From JAHDFB01 sp964607315 (GTDB lineage Bacteria; Bacteroidota; Bacteroidia; Chitinophagales; Saprospiraceae): a DNA stretch of 7,074 bases. The stretch is from NCBI GenBank assembly GCA_964607315.1, contig CAZSKA010000207.1, forward strand, positions 1-7,074, given 5' to 3'. This document shows positions 1-6,143 of this stretch, one piece after another. Every line of letters starts with the position of its first letter. Position 1 is the stretch's first letter. The notes under the pieces were generated by a model. It was not told where the DNA came from. It worked only from the letters and a program-made list of their open reading frames with translations, and ran no database searches. Both the position numbers and the translations under genes were made by a program.

Positions 1-141
1 CATATATCTCTTTCACAGTTCTTCGAGTGCGGACTATATGCAAAAAAGCAGAACAGCATAAGATCTAAGTAAGCTAGCTCCTCCGTTAGGATGAATTACA
101 CAAAATAAGTGCGTGTGTGAATCTGTTCCCAAATCAACTAG
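1..141. other. Left-edge non-coding stretch
   Basis: No reading frame, tRNA fold or clear hairpin terminator could be supported here. It lies downstream of the minus-strand tRNA cluster, so it should hold the 3' trailer of that transcript, but no stem followed by a T run on the minus strand is visible. Confidence 0.5.
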
Positions 142-217
142 AGGATATGATCAGAATCGAACTGATGTTATATAGGTTTTGCAGACCTACCCCAATCCTA
201 ACATTCGGTACATAGCC
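142..217 (-). tRNA. tRNA-Cys(GCA), atypical and possibly degenerate
   Basis: Read on the minus strand, this folds as a cloverleaf. The anticodon arm is TAGGT-CTGCAAA-ACCTA with anticodon GCA (Cys). The T arm ATCAG-TTCGATT-CTGAT is perfect, and the D loop contains the GG pair. The base after the acceptor stem is T, matching the U73 discriminator that is an identity element of tRNA-Cys. The oddities are a C3:U70 mismatch in the acceptor stem (GGCTATG against CATATCC), a D stem with a G-U pair, two bases instead of one between the D and anticodon stems, and a total length of 76 without CCA. CCA is not encoded. The gene is the last of three tRNAs in the cluster, 42 bases downstream of tRNA-Phe. 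It may be a divergent functional gene or a decaying copy. Confidence 0.68.
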
Positions 218-259
218 AAGGCTAATAATTTAATAATCATTTAGAAGTTCTCACAAATG

Positions 260-332
260 TGGCAACGGTTGGTATCGAACCAACTACCCCCAGTTCTTCA
301 CACTGGTGCTCTACCATTTGAGCTACGTTGCC
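260..332 (-). tRNA. tRNA-Phe(GAA)
   Basis: The minus strand gives a complete 73-base cloverleaf. The acceptor stem GGCAACG/CGTTGCC is perfect with discriminator A. The D arm is GCTC-AAATGGTA-GAGC, the anticodon arm CCAGT-GTGAAGA-ACTGG, the variable loop has five bases, and the T arm is GTTGG-TTCGATA-CCAAC. With T33 in place the anticodon reads GAA, hence Phe. G at loop position 32 and G at 37 are unusual for tRNA-Phe, as is the C27-C28 start of the anticodon stem, so the amino-acid call is slightly less secure than the tRNA call. CCA is not encoded. Only six bases separate it from the upstream tRNA-Tyr, which implies a shared transcript. Confidence 0.85.
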
Positions 333-338
333 AATTTG

Positions 339-424
339 TGGAAGTGGTAGGATTCGAACCTACGAGTTTACCCAGAGGGAACAGATTTACAGTCTGCCTG
401 CTTCAACCACTTGCATACACTTCC
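339..424 (-). tRNA. tRNA-Tyr(GTA)
   Basis: The minus strand folds as an 86-base class II tRNA. The acceptor stem GGAAGTG/CACTTCC is perfect and the discriminator is A. The anticodon arm GCAGA-CTGTAAA-TCTGT carries GTA (Tyr). The variable region is long (17 bases) with a small CCC/GGG stem, as expected for bacterial tRNA-Tyr, and the T arm GTAGG-TTCGAAT-CCTAC is perfect. CCA is not encoded. It is the first gene of the Tyr-Phe-Cys cluster. I could not identify a convincing promoter upstream of it, to its right. Confidence 0.92.
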
Positions 425-634
425 AGCTTTCGCATAAAAATCCCGTTTGGATTGATACATTATATCAAGCCATTCATTGATTCTGAAATATTCATAAGAA
501 CTTTACAATAAGTTTTCTAATGCGTATTTCAGTTAATACAAAATGAAGGGAATTAAGAGCGCTAAGACTCTAGAATCGGATTAAGTTTAATTATAGAATT
601 TCATATCAAAACATTTATAAATTAGATAAATAAA
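425..634. other. Non-coding stretch upstream of the tRNA cluster
   Basis: AT-rich sequence with no supportable gene on either strand. It should contain the promoter of the minus-strand tRNA cluster, but no clear TAnnTTTG element with a matching TTG is visible on that strand. Confidence 0.45.
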
Positions 635-666
635 AAAAGCCCTTGCGAACGAACGCAAGGGCTTTT
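635..666. terminator. Two-way intrinsic terminator hairpin
   Basis: A perfect nine-pair GC-rich stem (GCCCTTGCG/CGCAAGGGC, loop AACGAA) is extended by four A-T pairs on the outside. On the minus strand the stem is followed by seven T, making it a strong terminator in that direction. On the plus strand it is followed by TTTTAT, which is weaker. No protein gene ends next to it on either side, so its client transcript is unknown. Confidence 0.82.
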
Positions 667-900
667 ATAAATATATCTTTTTAAAACATATCATAGAATT
701 ACCCTTGCTCGACTAGAACTAGACGAACTCAAATAATAAAAGAATATGTTATTTAATTTTTTCATTTCAACCGCAATGTTATATGTAATTATTTGTATAT
801 GCAAGTAAAAATAAAAAATTATTTGAATGAATTTTTAATAGCACGTTTTTCAAATTAGGCTACAACACACTATATATATGTTGTACGTATATTTTTTTAG
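667..900. other. Non-coding AT-rich stretch with small dyads
   Basis: No protein gene is visible. Two small symmetries are present. One is an imperfect dyad at 709-726 (TCG-CTAG-CTAG-CGA pattern). The other is a seven-pair AT-rich inverted repeat at 861-867/879-885 (TACAACA/TGTTGTA) followed by a run of seven T, which could be a weak terminator or a regulatory hairpin ahead of the next gene. Confidence 0.4.
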
Positions 901-930
901 TTGCATTTATAATTTTTCATGTTAACTTAG
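901..930 (+). promoter_or_regulatory. Candidate Bacteroidota-type promoter for the DUF2071 gene
   Basis: TTG at 901-903 is followed after 19 bases by TAACTTAG at 923-930, which matches seven of eight positions of the Bacteroidota -7 consensus TAnnTTTG. The start codon lies 24 bases downstream, giving a short leader. The region is AT-rich, so a chance match is possible. Confidence 0.42.
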
Positions 931-954
931 TGACACGCTTTCATACTAGATTTA

Positions 955-1665
955 ATGAAAATCAGAGAAATATTAGATAAGGTTGAACACCGTCCTTGGG
1001 AGATTCCCTCTGGAAAGTGGAAGTATTATCAAGAGTGGAATAAGGCAATATTTTTGCATTATCAAGTTGATCTTGTTGAATTGCAAAAATATGTTACTAG
1101 TGAATTAGAGATTGATCTCTTTGAGGATAAAGCTTGGATCTCCATTGTAGCTTTTTCCATGGAAAGAATTAGACCAAGAAATCTACCTGCTTTTCCACTT
1201 ATTTCTAACTTTCATGAAGTAAATATTAGGACTTATGTGAAGCATTTAGGAAAAACAGGAGTGTACTTCTTAAGTATAGAAGCAGGTAAAAAAATATCAT
1301 GTGAGATTGCAAGGAAAGTTTCAAAACTTCCCTATAGATTCTCCAAAGTTGAAAGGTCTAAGAATGTTTTCCAATCGGAAAATTCATCATTCAATGATAG
1401 ACTCCATATCCAATATTCCATTGCTAATAAAATTCAACAAAAGACCAAGTTAGACGAATGGCTAACAGAAAGGTATGCTCTTTATCAAGATTCAAATAAT
1501 GTTATTAATGCATTTGAAATTCATCATGTAGAATGGCCACTTTACGATGTGAAAATTCAGCATCTTGATATAGAATATCCAAGATTTAAAAATTTGCTAA
1601 AAGATCATCCAGATAGAATTAATTATTCTAGTGGTGTAAAAGTGTTAGCTTGGAGTGGAGAATGA
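955..1665 (+). CDS. DUF2071 (YqjF/COG3361-like) protein
   Basis: A 236-residue cytoplasmic protein with no signal peptide or membrane segment. It follows the DUF2071 pattern along its whole length: an N-terminal aromatic-rich segment (W22, Y24, Y25, W28) before FLHYQVDLVELQKYV, then D54-LFEDKAWISIVAF at 54-67, then R73-x-R75-NLPAFPLISNFHEVNIRTYV to residue 95 (the family signature R-x-R-x-LP...F-x-E-x-N-x-RTYV), G102-VYFLSIEA, LPYR at 125-128, and a C-terminal LTERYALY (170-177) with an HHVEWPL segment (190-196). The family is related in fold to acetoacetate decarboxylase, but its biochemical role is largely undefined, so no reaction is assigned. The ATG at 955 gives the full family start. 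No strong ribosome binding site is seen, as is usual in this phylum. It is probably a single-gene transcript. Confidence 0.9.
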   Translation: MKIREILDKVEHRPWEIPSGKWKYYQEWNKAIFLHYQVDLVELQKYVTSELEIDLFEDKAWISIVAFSMERIRPRNLPAFPLISNFHEVNIRTYVKHLGKTGVYFLSIEAGKKISCEIARKVSKLPYRFSKVERSKNVFQSENSSFNDRLHIQYSIANKIQQKTKLDEWLTERYALYQDSNNVINAFEIHHVEWPLYDVKIQHLDIEYPRFKNLLKDHPDRINYSSGVKVLAWSGE

Positions 1666-1680
1666 TATTTTAAGAAAACT

Positions 1681-1696
1681 TTGGGCCTAAGCCCAA
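1681..1696. other. Short hairpin after the DUF2071 gene
   Basis: TTGGGC-CTAA-GCCCAA forms a perfect six-pair stem 13 bases after the stop codon. On the plus strand it is followed by A-rich rather than T-rich sequence, so it is not a classical intrinsic terminator. It may protect the 3' end or be a weak terminator. Confidence 0.35.
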
Positions 1697-1750
1697 TAAA
1701 AAAAACTCTTATTCCTAGATAATTTGTATTTTAGTAATAAATTAATCCAT

Positions 1751-2140
1751 ATGAAAAATATCTACTTCCTCGCCCTTCTCCTTATAAGTTGTCATCCAAC
1801 TTATACTAATATTCAAGCTGAAAATTTTACAAGAGAACAAGTCTTTTTAAATGACCTCGACAAAAAAAGTACAGAAAATAGATGCTTTGCAAAAATGATG
1901 TTGAATGGTGTGCCCACATGGACACAAGTTATCTGCGAATTAGATATTACTCCGCATTTAATTACTCAAATACAAACAGGTTTGTTAGATCATGGGTATA
2001 CTATAAATGAAAAGGAGTACAAGGAACGCAAATTTGGAAAAACAACCAAAGAAGCAATGATAGAATTTCAGATTAGTAATAACCTAGCTTATGGAGGAAT
2101 TGATTGGGCTACAATAAATAGGTTAAGATTTAAAGAATAG
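1751..2140 (+). CDS. Small lipoprotein with a peptidoglycan-binding domain
   Basis: A 129-residue protein. The ATG at 1751 is chosen because it gives a clean lipoprotein signal: MKN, a hydrophobic core IYFLALLL, and the lipobox L-I-S-C with the lipidated cysteine at residue 14. A TTG at 1724 in the same frame would only add nine residues ahead of the signal. After a short linker comes NRCFAK...VPTWTQVICE, and then a PG_binding_1-like helix bundle at about residues 69-129 (ITQIQTGLLDHGYTI, FGKTTKEAMIEFQ, and a final IDWATINRL). I associate this combination (R/K-CFAK, W..V-C, then the PG-binding helices) with the C-terminal region of larger Bacteroidota envelope proteins. Here it stands alone. 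The likely role is a lipid-anchored envelope protein that contacts the cell wall. The two cysteines after the signal could form a disulfide (inference). Confidence 0.8.
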   Translation: MKNIYFLALLLISCHPTYTNIQAENFTREQVFLNDLDKKSTENRCFAKMMLNGVPTWTQVICELDITPHLITQIQTGLLDHGYTINEKEYKERKFGKTTKEAMIEFQISNNLAYGGIDWATINRLRFKE

Positions 2141-2401
2141 AAAAACCGAACAATAATTCTTCATTCACGAACCACATCCAATCCTTCTCGTCAAAATCAT
2201 ATTTTAATACAATCTCTTCCTCTAATTACTGATTTTACATGATCGCGAAAATGTAAATCAATTAACTTCTTATGTTAAAAAGAACTAAAAGAATTTTGCT
2301 CAATCCAAATTTCCTTTAACTTTAGCTATTCAATTGCTCTTATTAATCTAAAGTTACAAATCTCATATTTTTCTTAAAATCAATTTATCAATAAACAAAT
2401 T
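2141..2401. other. Intergenic region with a hairpin and a promoter for the propeller gene
   Basis: There is no gene here. An inverted repeat at 2231-2259 pairs GATTTACAT with ATGTAAATC (one bulged T) around a ten-base loop GATCGCGAAA. It lacks a T run, so an operator or mRNA-end role is as likely as termination. A promoter candidate for the next gene lies at 2296-2324. Confidence 0.5.
2296..2324 (+). promoter_or_regulatory. Candidate Bacteroidota-type promoter for the propeller gene
   Basis: TTG at 2296-2298, within TTTTG, is followed after 18 bases by TAACTTTA at 2317-2324, which matches seven of eight positions of TAnnTTTG. It would give a leader of about 70 bases before the ATG at 2402. 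Confidence 0.42.
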
Positions 2402-5400
2402 ATGCAGAAGTATTTACAATTGATACTAATCACTATTATTAGTTTCGGATTACTCACACCAAGTAATGCTCAGAGAAAAAGGAAAGGAAAAGACGTTCAG
2501 AAGGAAGAGATGAAAAAAGACGGTAAGAAGAACGATTTGAGTTCTGTCTACAGCGGTCTGAAATTCAGAAGTATCGGTCCTGCCTTAATGTCGGGTCGGA
2601 TAGCTGATGTTGTGATTCATCCTACTAACGAAAATACATGGTATGTAGCAGTAGCTTCAGGTGGTGTATGGAAAACGGAGAATGCTGGTACAACATGGAA
2701 ATCTATATTCGATGGACAAGTAAGTTATTCTATTGGCTGCGTTACACTTGATCCTCAAAATCCAGAGATTGTATGGGTAGGAACTGGAGAGAATGTAGGT
2801 GGTAGACATATCGGCTATGGTGATGGAATATATAAGAGTGAGAATGGAGGGAAATCATGGAAAAACATGGGACTCAAAGATTCAGAGCACCTTTCTAAAA
2901 TCATTATACATCCTACTAACTCGGATATCATGTGGGTAGCTTCTCAAGGTCCACTTTGGAGTAAAGGTGGAGAAAGAGGTGTGTATAAATCAACAGATGG
3001 TGGTGCTACTTGGACTAGAACGCTAGGTGACGCAGAATGGGTAGGTGCAACGGATATGTTAATTGACTCTAGAAATCCCAACGTATTATACGCAGCAACT
3101 TGGCAACGTCATCGTACGGTAGCTGGTTACTTAGGTGGTGGTCCTGGAACAGCAATTTACAAATCTACTGATGGAGGTGATAATTGGGATAAATTAAAAG
3201 GTGGTTTACCTGGAAGCAATATGGGTAAAATTGGTTTGGCAATGTCTCCTCAGCAACCGGATGTAATCTATGCCGCGATAGAGCTGGATAGAAGAACTGG
3301 AGGTGTGTATAGAAGTGATAATCAAGGAGCTACTTGGAAGAAAATGAGTGATGCAGTATCAGGTGGAACAGGTCCTCATTATTACCAAGAATTATATGCT
3401 TCACCTCATCAATTTGATGAGTTATATTTAGTGAATAATTACATGCTAGTTTCATCAGATGGAGGTAAAACTTTTAATCAGATGAATGAGCAAGAGAAGC
3501 ACGTTGATAATCACGCCATAGCTTTCAAAAAAGATGATCCTAATTATATTCTTGTTGGATGTGATGGTGGTCTTTACGAAAGTTTCGACAAAACTAAAAA
3601 CTGGAAATTTGTAGATAATTTACCAATCACACAGTTCTATAAAATTGCAGTTGATGATGCTGAACCTTATTATTTTGTTTACGGTGGAACACAAGATAAT
3701 AATACACAAGGAGCTCCATCAAGAACAGATAATATACATGGAATTAGAAATTCAGATTGGTTCGTGGTATTAGGTGGTGACGGTCACCAACCAGCAACAG
3801 AACCTGGTAATCCTAATGTAGTATATGCGCAGTGGCAGCAAGGTAACTTGAATCGTCACGATCGTGTTTCTGGAGAAAATGTAAATATTAGACCACAACC
3901 AGCATTAGGTGAAAAGACTGAAAGATATAATTGGGATGCGCCGATCTTAGTGAGCCCACATAAACCATCTAGAATCTATCACGCTTCCCAAAGAGTTTGG
4001 AAGTCAGAAGATAGAGGTGATACTTGGGAAGTAATTTCTGGTGATTTGACTAAGAATGAAGAGAGAATTCAGCAACCTTATTACGGGAAAAAACAAAAGT
4101 GGGATAATGCATGGGATATATATGCGATGTCTAATTATAGTACGATTACTTCATTGTCAGAATCTCCTCAGCAAGAAGGATTGTTGTACGCAGGAACAGA
4201 TGATGGAATTATCCAAGTGACAGAAGATGGAGGAGCGAACTGGAGAAAAGTTGAATTCGGAAGATTAGCTGGGCTACCAAGAACGGCTTTTGTTAATGAT
4301 ATAAAAGCGGATTTATACGATGCAAATGTAGTGTATGCAATTTTCGATAATCATAAATACGGAGATTATCAACCATATATTTACAAGAGTAGTGATAAAG
4401 GAAACACATGGCAATCGATCTCTAATAATCTTCCAGACCGTACTTTATTATGGAGAGTGGTGCAAGATCACGAGAAAAAAGAATTGATGTTTTTAGGAAC
4501 GGAATATGGCGTGTATTGTACGACGAATGGCGGAGGAAAATGGACTAAGTTAAAAGGTGGAATGCCTAATATCTCAGTGAGAGATTTAGCGATCCAAAAG
4601 AGAGAGAATGACCTAGTAGCTGGAACTTTCGGAAGAGGGATTTATATCTTGGATGATTATTCGGCATTAAGAAGTTTTGATGCGGAGCAGGAAGCGCAAT
4701 TGTTCGAACCTAGAGATGGAGATTGGCGTTTACCACGCAATGTTTTAGGTAGAGGAAGAAAAGCGTCTCAGGGCGATAATTTCTTTGTGGCAGACAATCC
4801 ACCTAATGGAGTAGAATTTACATATTACATTAAGGAAGGAATGAAGACGAAAGAGGCGATGCGTAAGAAGCAAGAGAGGAAAATGGAGAAAGATGGACAA
4901 ACAGTAGGAGTTCCTGAATGGTCTGTTTTAGAAGAAGAAATGCAAGAAATTGCTCCAGGAATGTGGATGTTTATCTCTGATAAAGACGGGAATATCATAC
5001 GTAAGCTAAAAGCTAAAAATAAGAAAGGTATGAGCAGAATGGCTTGGGATTTATCAACCACTGCAACAGGTACGATTACAAAGAATAATCTGAATAGTAG
5101 AAGATCAGGAACGAGAGTGCCTCCTGGAACTTACACGGCTCAGTTGTACAAGCAAATGGACGGAAAATATACGAAAATAGGAAATGAAGTTTCTTTTGAT
5201 GTAGTTCAAGCTAATGAAATGGCAATGAAAGGAAGTTCACCAGAAGAAGTGGTGGCACATTGGAAGAATGTATCAGATCTAATGAGTCAATCTGGCGATT
5301 TACGTTCAGAGATGAGAGAAACGAAAGATGCTATTATGATCATGCTTAAAGCTTATGACAAAGCGACTTCTACAGACGAAGAGTTACTTGCAGGCTTACT

Positions 5401-5683
5401 TGAAGCTAGAACGCAGATGTTGGCATTAGAAAAGAAAATGGGAGGAAGTAGTGCACGTGCTGAGGTAGGTGAGAAAAATGAATATCCGACAATGGGAGAT
5501 TACCTGTTCCCAGCGAGTGGAAGAGGAAATACCTATGGTCCTACAAAGTCACATTTACAATATGTGGAATATGCGAGAACTATGATGAAAGATATGACTG
5601 CTACACTTGACGGAATCAAAGATTCTATAGAACCTTTTGAAAAGAAATTGGAGGCAATTGGTGCTCCGAAGATCAAAAAATAG
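2402..5683 (+). CDS. Secreted Asp-box (BNR/VPS10-like) beta-propeller protein
   Basis: A 1093-residue exported protein. Residues 1-23 form a signal peptide (hydrophobic core LQLILITIISFGLL, cleavage after SNA) followed by a very basic KR-rich linker (24-43). The body carries eleven Asp-box motifs of the S-x-D/N-x-G-x-T-W type, at about residues 91, 145, 196, 254, 304, 351, 393, 534, 607, 662 and 707. This implies large, probably tandem, beta-propellers. Between them, GGTQDNN (428-434) and GGDGHQP (458-464) are conserved stretches of this Bacteroidota family of sortilin/VPS10-like glycosyl-hydrolase-fold proteins. Residues from about 770 to 935 look like a beta-rich domain (GMWMFISD, PPGTYTAQLY), and 940-1085 is mostly helical. 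There is no obvious type IX sorting domain at the C terminus. Such proteins are often annotated as glycosyl hydrolases, but I see no catalytic evidence, so carbohydrate or protein binding is equally possible. It appears to be transcribed alone from its own promoter and closed by the terminator at 5710. Confidence 0.92.
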   Translation: MQKYLQLILITIISFGLLTPSNAQRKRKGKDVQKEEMKKDGKKNDLSSVYSGLKFRSIGPALMSGRIADVVIHPTNENTWYVAVASGGVWKTENAGTTWKSIFDGQVSYSIGCVTLDPQNPEIVWVGTGENVGGRHIGYGDGIYKSENGGKSWKNMGLKDSEHLSKIIIHPTNSDIMWVASQGPLWSKGGERGVYKSTDGGATWTRTLGDAEWVGATDMLIDSRNPNVLYAATWQRHRTVAGYLGGGPGTAIYKSTDGGDNWDKLKGGLPGSNMGKIGLAMSPQQPDVIYAAIELDRRTGGVYRSDNQGATWKKMSDAVSGGTGPHYYQELYASPHQFDELYLVNNYMLVSSDGGKTFNQMNEQEKHVDNHAIAFKKDDPNYILVGCDGGLYESFDKTKNWKFVDNLPITQFYKIAVDDAEPYYFVYGGTQDNNTQGAPSRTDNIHGIRNSDWFVVLGGDGHQPATEPGNPNVVYAQWQQGNLNRHDRVSGENVNIRPQPALGEKTERYNWDAPILVSPHKPSRIYHASQRVWKSEDRGDTWEVISGDLTKNEERIQQPYYGKKQKWDNAWDIYAMSNYSTITSLSESPQQEGLLYAGTDDGIIQVTEDGGANWRKVEFGRLAGLPRTAFVNDIKADLYDANVVYAIFDNHKYGDYQPYIYKSSDKGNTWQSISNNLPDRTLLWRVVQDHEKKELMFLGTEYGVYCTTNGGGKWTKLKGGMPNISVRDLAIQKRENDLVAGTFGRGIYILDDYSALRSFDAEQEAQLFEPRDGDWRLPRNVLGRGRKASQGDNFFVADNPPNGVEFTYYIKEGMKTKEAMRKKQERKMEKDGQTVGVPEWSVLEEEMQEIAPGMWMFISDKDGNIIRKLKAKNKKGMSRMAWDLSTTATGTITKNNLNSRRSGTRVPPGTYTAQLYKQMDGKYTKIGNEVSFDVVQANEMAMKGSSPEEVVAHWKNVSDLMSQSGDLRSEMRETKDAIMIMLKAYDKATSTDEELLAGLLEARTQMLALEKKMGGSSARAEVGEKNEYPTMGDYLFPASGRGNTYGPTKSHLQYVEYARTMMKDMTATLDGIKDSIEPFEKKLEAIGAPKIKK

Positions 5684-5709
5684 GATACTAAGAATTAGGA
5701 AAAAGATAA

Positions 5710-5742
5710 GGCCTCATCTGTTAAAGATGGGGTCTTTTTTTT
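5710..5742 (+). terminator. Intrinsic terminator of the propeller gene
   Basis: A ten-pair stem, GGCCTCATCT against AGATGGGGTC, contains two G-U pairs around a short loop and is followed directly by eight T. It lies 26 bases after the stop codon of the propeller gene. Confidence 0.9.
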
Positions 5743-5763
5743 GTGAATAAGTCAGCAGTTGTT

Positions 5764-5822
5764 TAGGGCGGAACCCCTTGGGTCGCTATGTCCATGGTTC
5801 GCGATTCCGCTCATCACGCCTA
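5764..5822. repeat. Candidate GC-rich palindromic interspersed element
   Basis: Outer arms TAGG (5764-5767) and CCTA (5819-5822) flank inner arms GCGGAA (5768-5773) and TTCCGC (5805-5810). The loop contains CCCCTTGGG and the palindrome CCATGG. The base composition is far from that of the flanks. The form suggests a REP-like or other short interspersed repeat, but only one copy is visible in the window, so repetition is an inference. Confidence 0.35.
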
Positions 5823-5991
5823 GATATTACATTGAAAATATAAGGTGATTATAAAAAGATTATTTTGTTCAAGCAGATTTTGTATAAGAAAAAGCGGCGC
5901 GACAAGCCATTCCCAGCGCTTCCGCGAAGAATGAGTTTAGTGAATATCACCCCCTTCATATGTAGACGAAATCCATTTTTTTTTCTTTGAC

Positions 5992-6030
5992 TCTAAATAT
6001 GCATGTGTTTCAGCTCCCTATATATTTAGA
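5992..6030. repeat. Perfect nine-pair inverted repeat
   Basis: TCTAAATAT at 5992-6000 pairs exactly with ATATTTAGA at 6022-6030 around a 21-base loop. It is AT-rich and lies between convergent genes. Its function is unknown. Confidence 0.45.
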
Positions 6031-6072
6031 AAAACTATAAAAAATTGGGAAAAATGGAATTGGTCTTCTTAT

Positions 6073-6108
6073 AAAAAAGAGGCTGTTTAATTTTAAAACA
6101 ACCTCTTT
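6073..6108 (-). terminator. Intrinsic terminator of the right-edge minus-strand gene
   Basis: AAAGAGG-C-TGTTT pairs with AAACA-A-CCTCTTT, a twelve-pair stem with one mismatch. Read on the minus strand it is followed by TTTTTTAT. It lies 35 bases downstream of the stop codon at 6144 and fits termination of that gene. Read on the plus strand the stem is followed only by TTTCAAAT, so termination is mainly leftward. Confidence 0.85.
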
Positions 6109-6143
6109 CAAATATCAAAATGAAATTAATATTATCATTAGCT

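Larger units (their letters stand above)
5743..6072. other. Non-coding region with GC-rich islands
   Basis: This stretch between the two convergent genes holds no supportable protein gene. It contains two GC-rich islands (5764-5822 and 5889-5930) in otherwise AT-rich sequence, a run of nine or more T near 5975-5984, and a perfect nine-pair inverted repeat TCTAAATAT/ATATTTAGA at 5992-6000 and 6022-6030 with a 21-base loop. Confidence 0.55.

Noticed and set aside
16..24. CAGTTCTTC, shared with the tRNA-Phe anticodon arm (291-299), as a possible tRNA remnant
   Set aside because: Only nine bases match and no acceptor, D or T arm can be built around it.
257..511. 84-residue plus-strand reading frame
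   Set aside because: It is the antisense of the tRNA-Phe and tRNA-Tyr genes; the VVGFEPT-type string is the usual translation of a tRNA T arm on the wrong strand.
1681..1696. Hairpin after the DUF2071 gene as a true intrinsic terminator
   Set aside because: It is followed by A-rich, not T-rich, sequence on the coding strand, so it is listed only as a hairpin.
1724..1750. TTG start for the lipoprotein gene
   Set aside because: The ATG at 1751 places the lipoprotein signal at the N terminus; the upstream nine residues would precede it and add nothing.
4825..5061. 78-residue minus-strand reading frame
   Set aside because: It lies wholly inside the well-supported propeller gene on the other strand and has no independent support.
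5767..5840. Short plus-strand frame through the first GC-rich island (reading GRNPLGRYVHGSRFRSSRL)
   Set aside because: It has no credible start or ribosome site and overlaps a palindromic structure, so a repeat is the more likely explanation.
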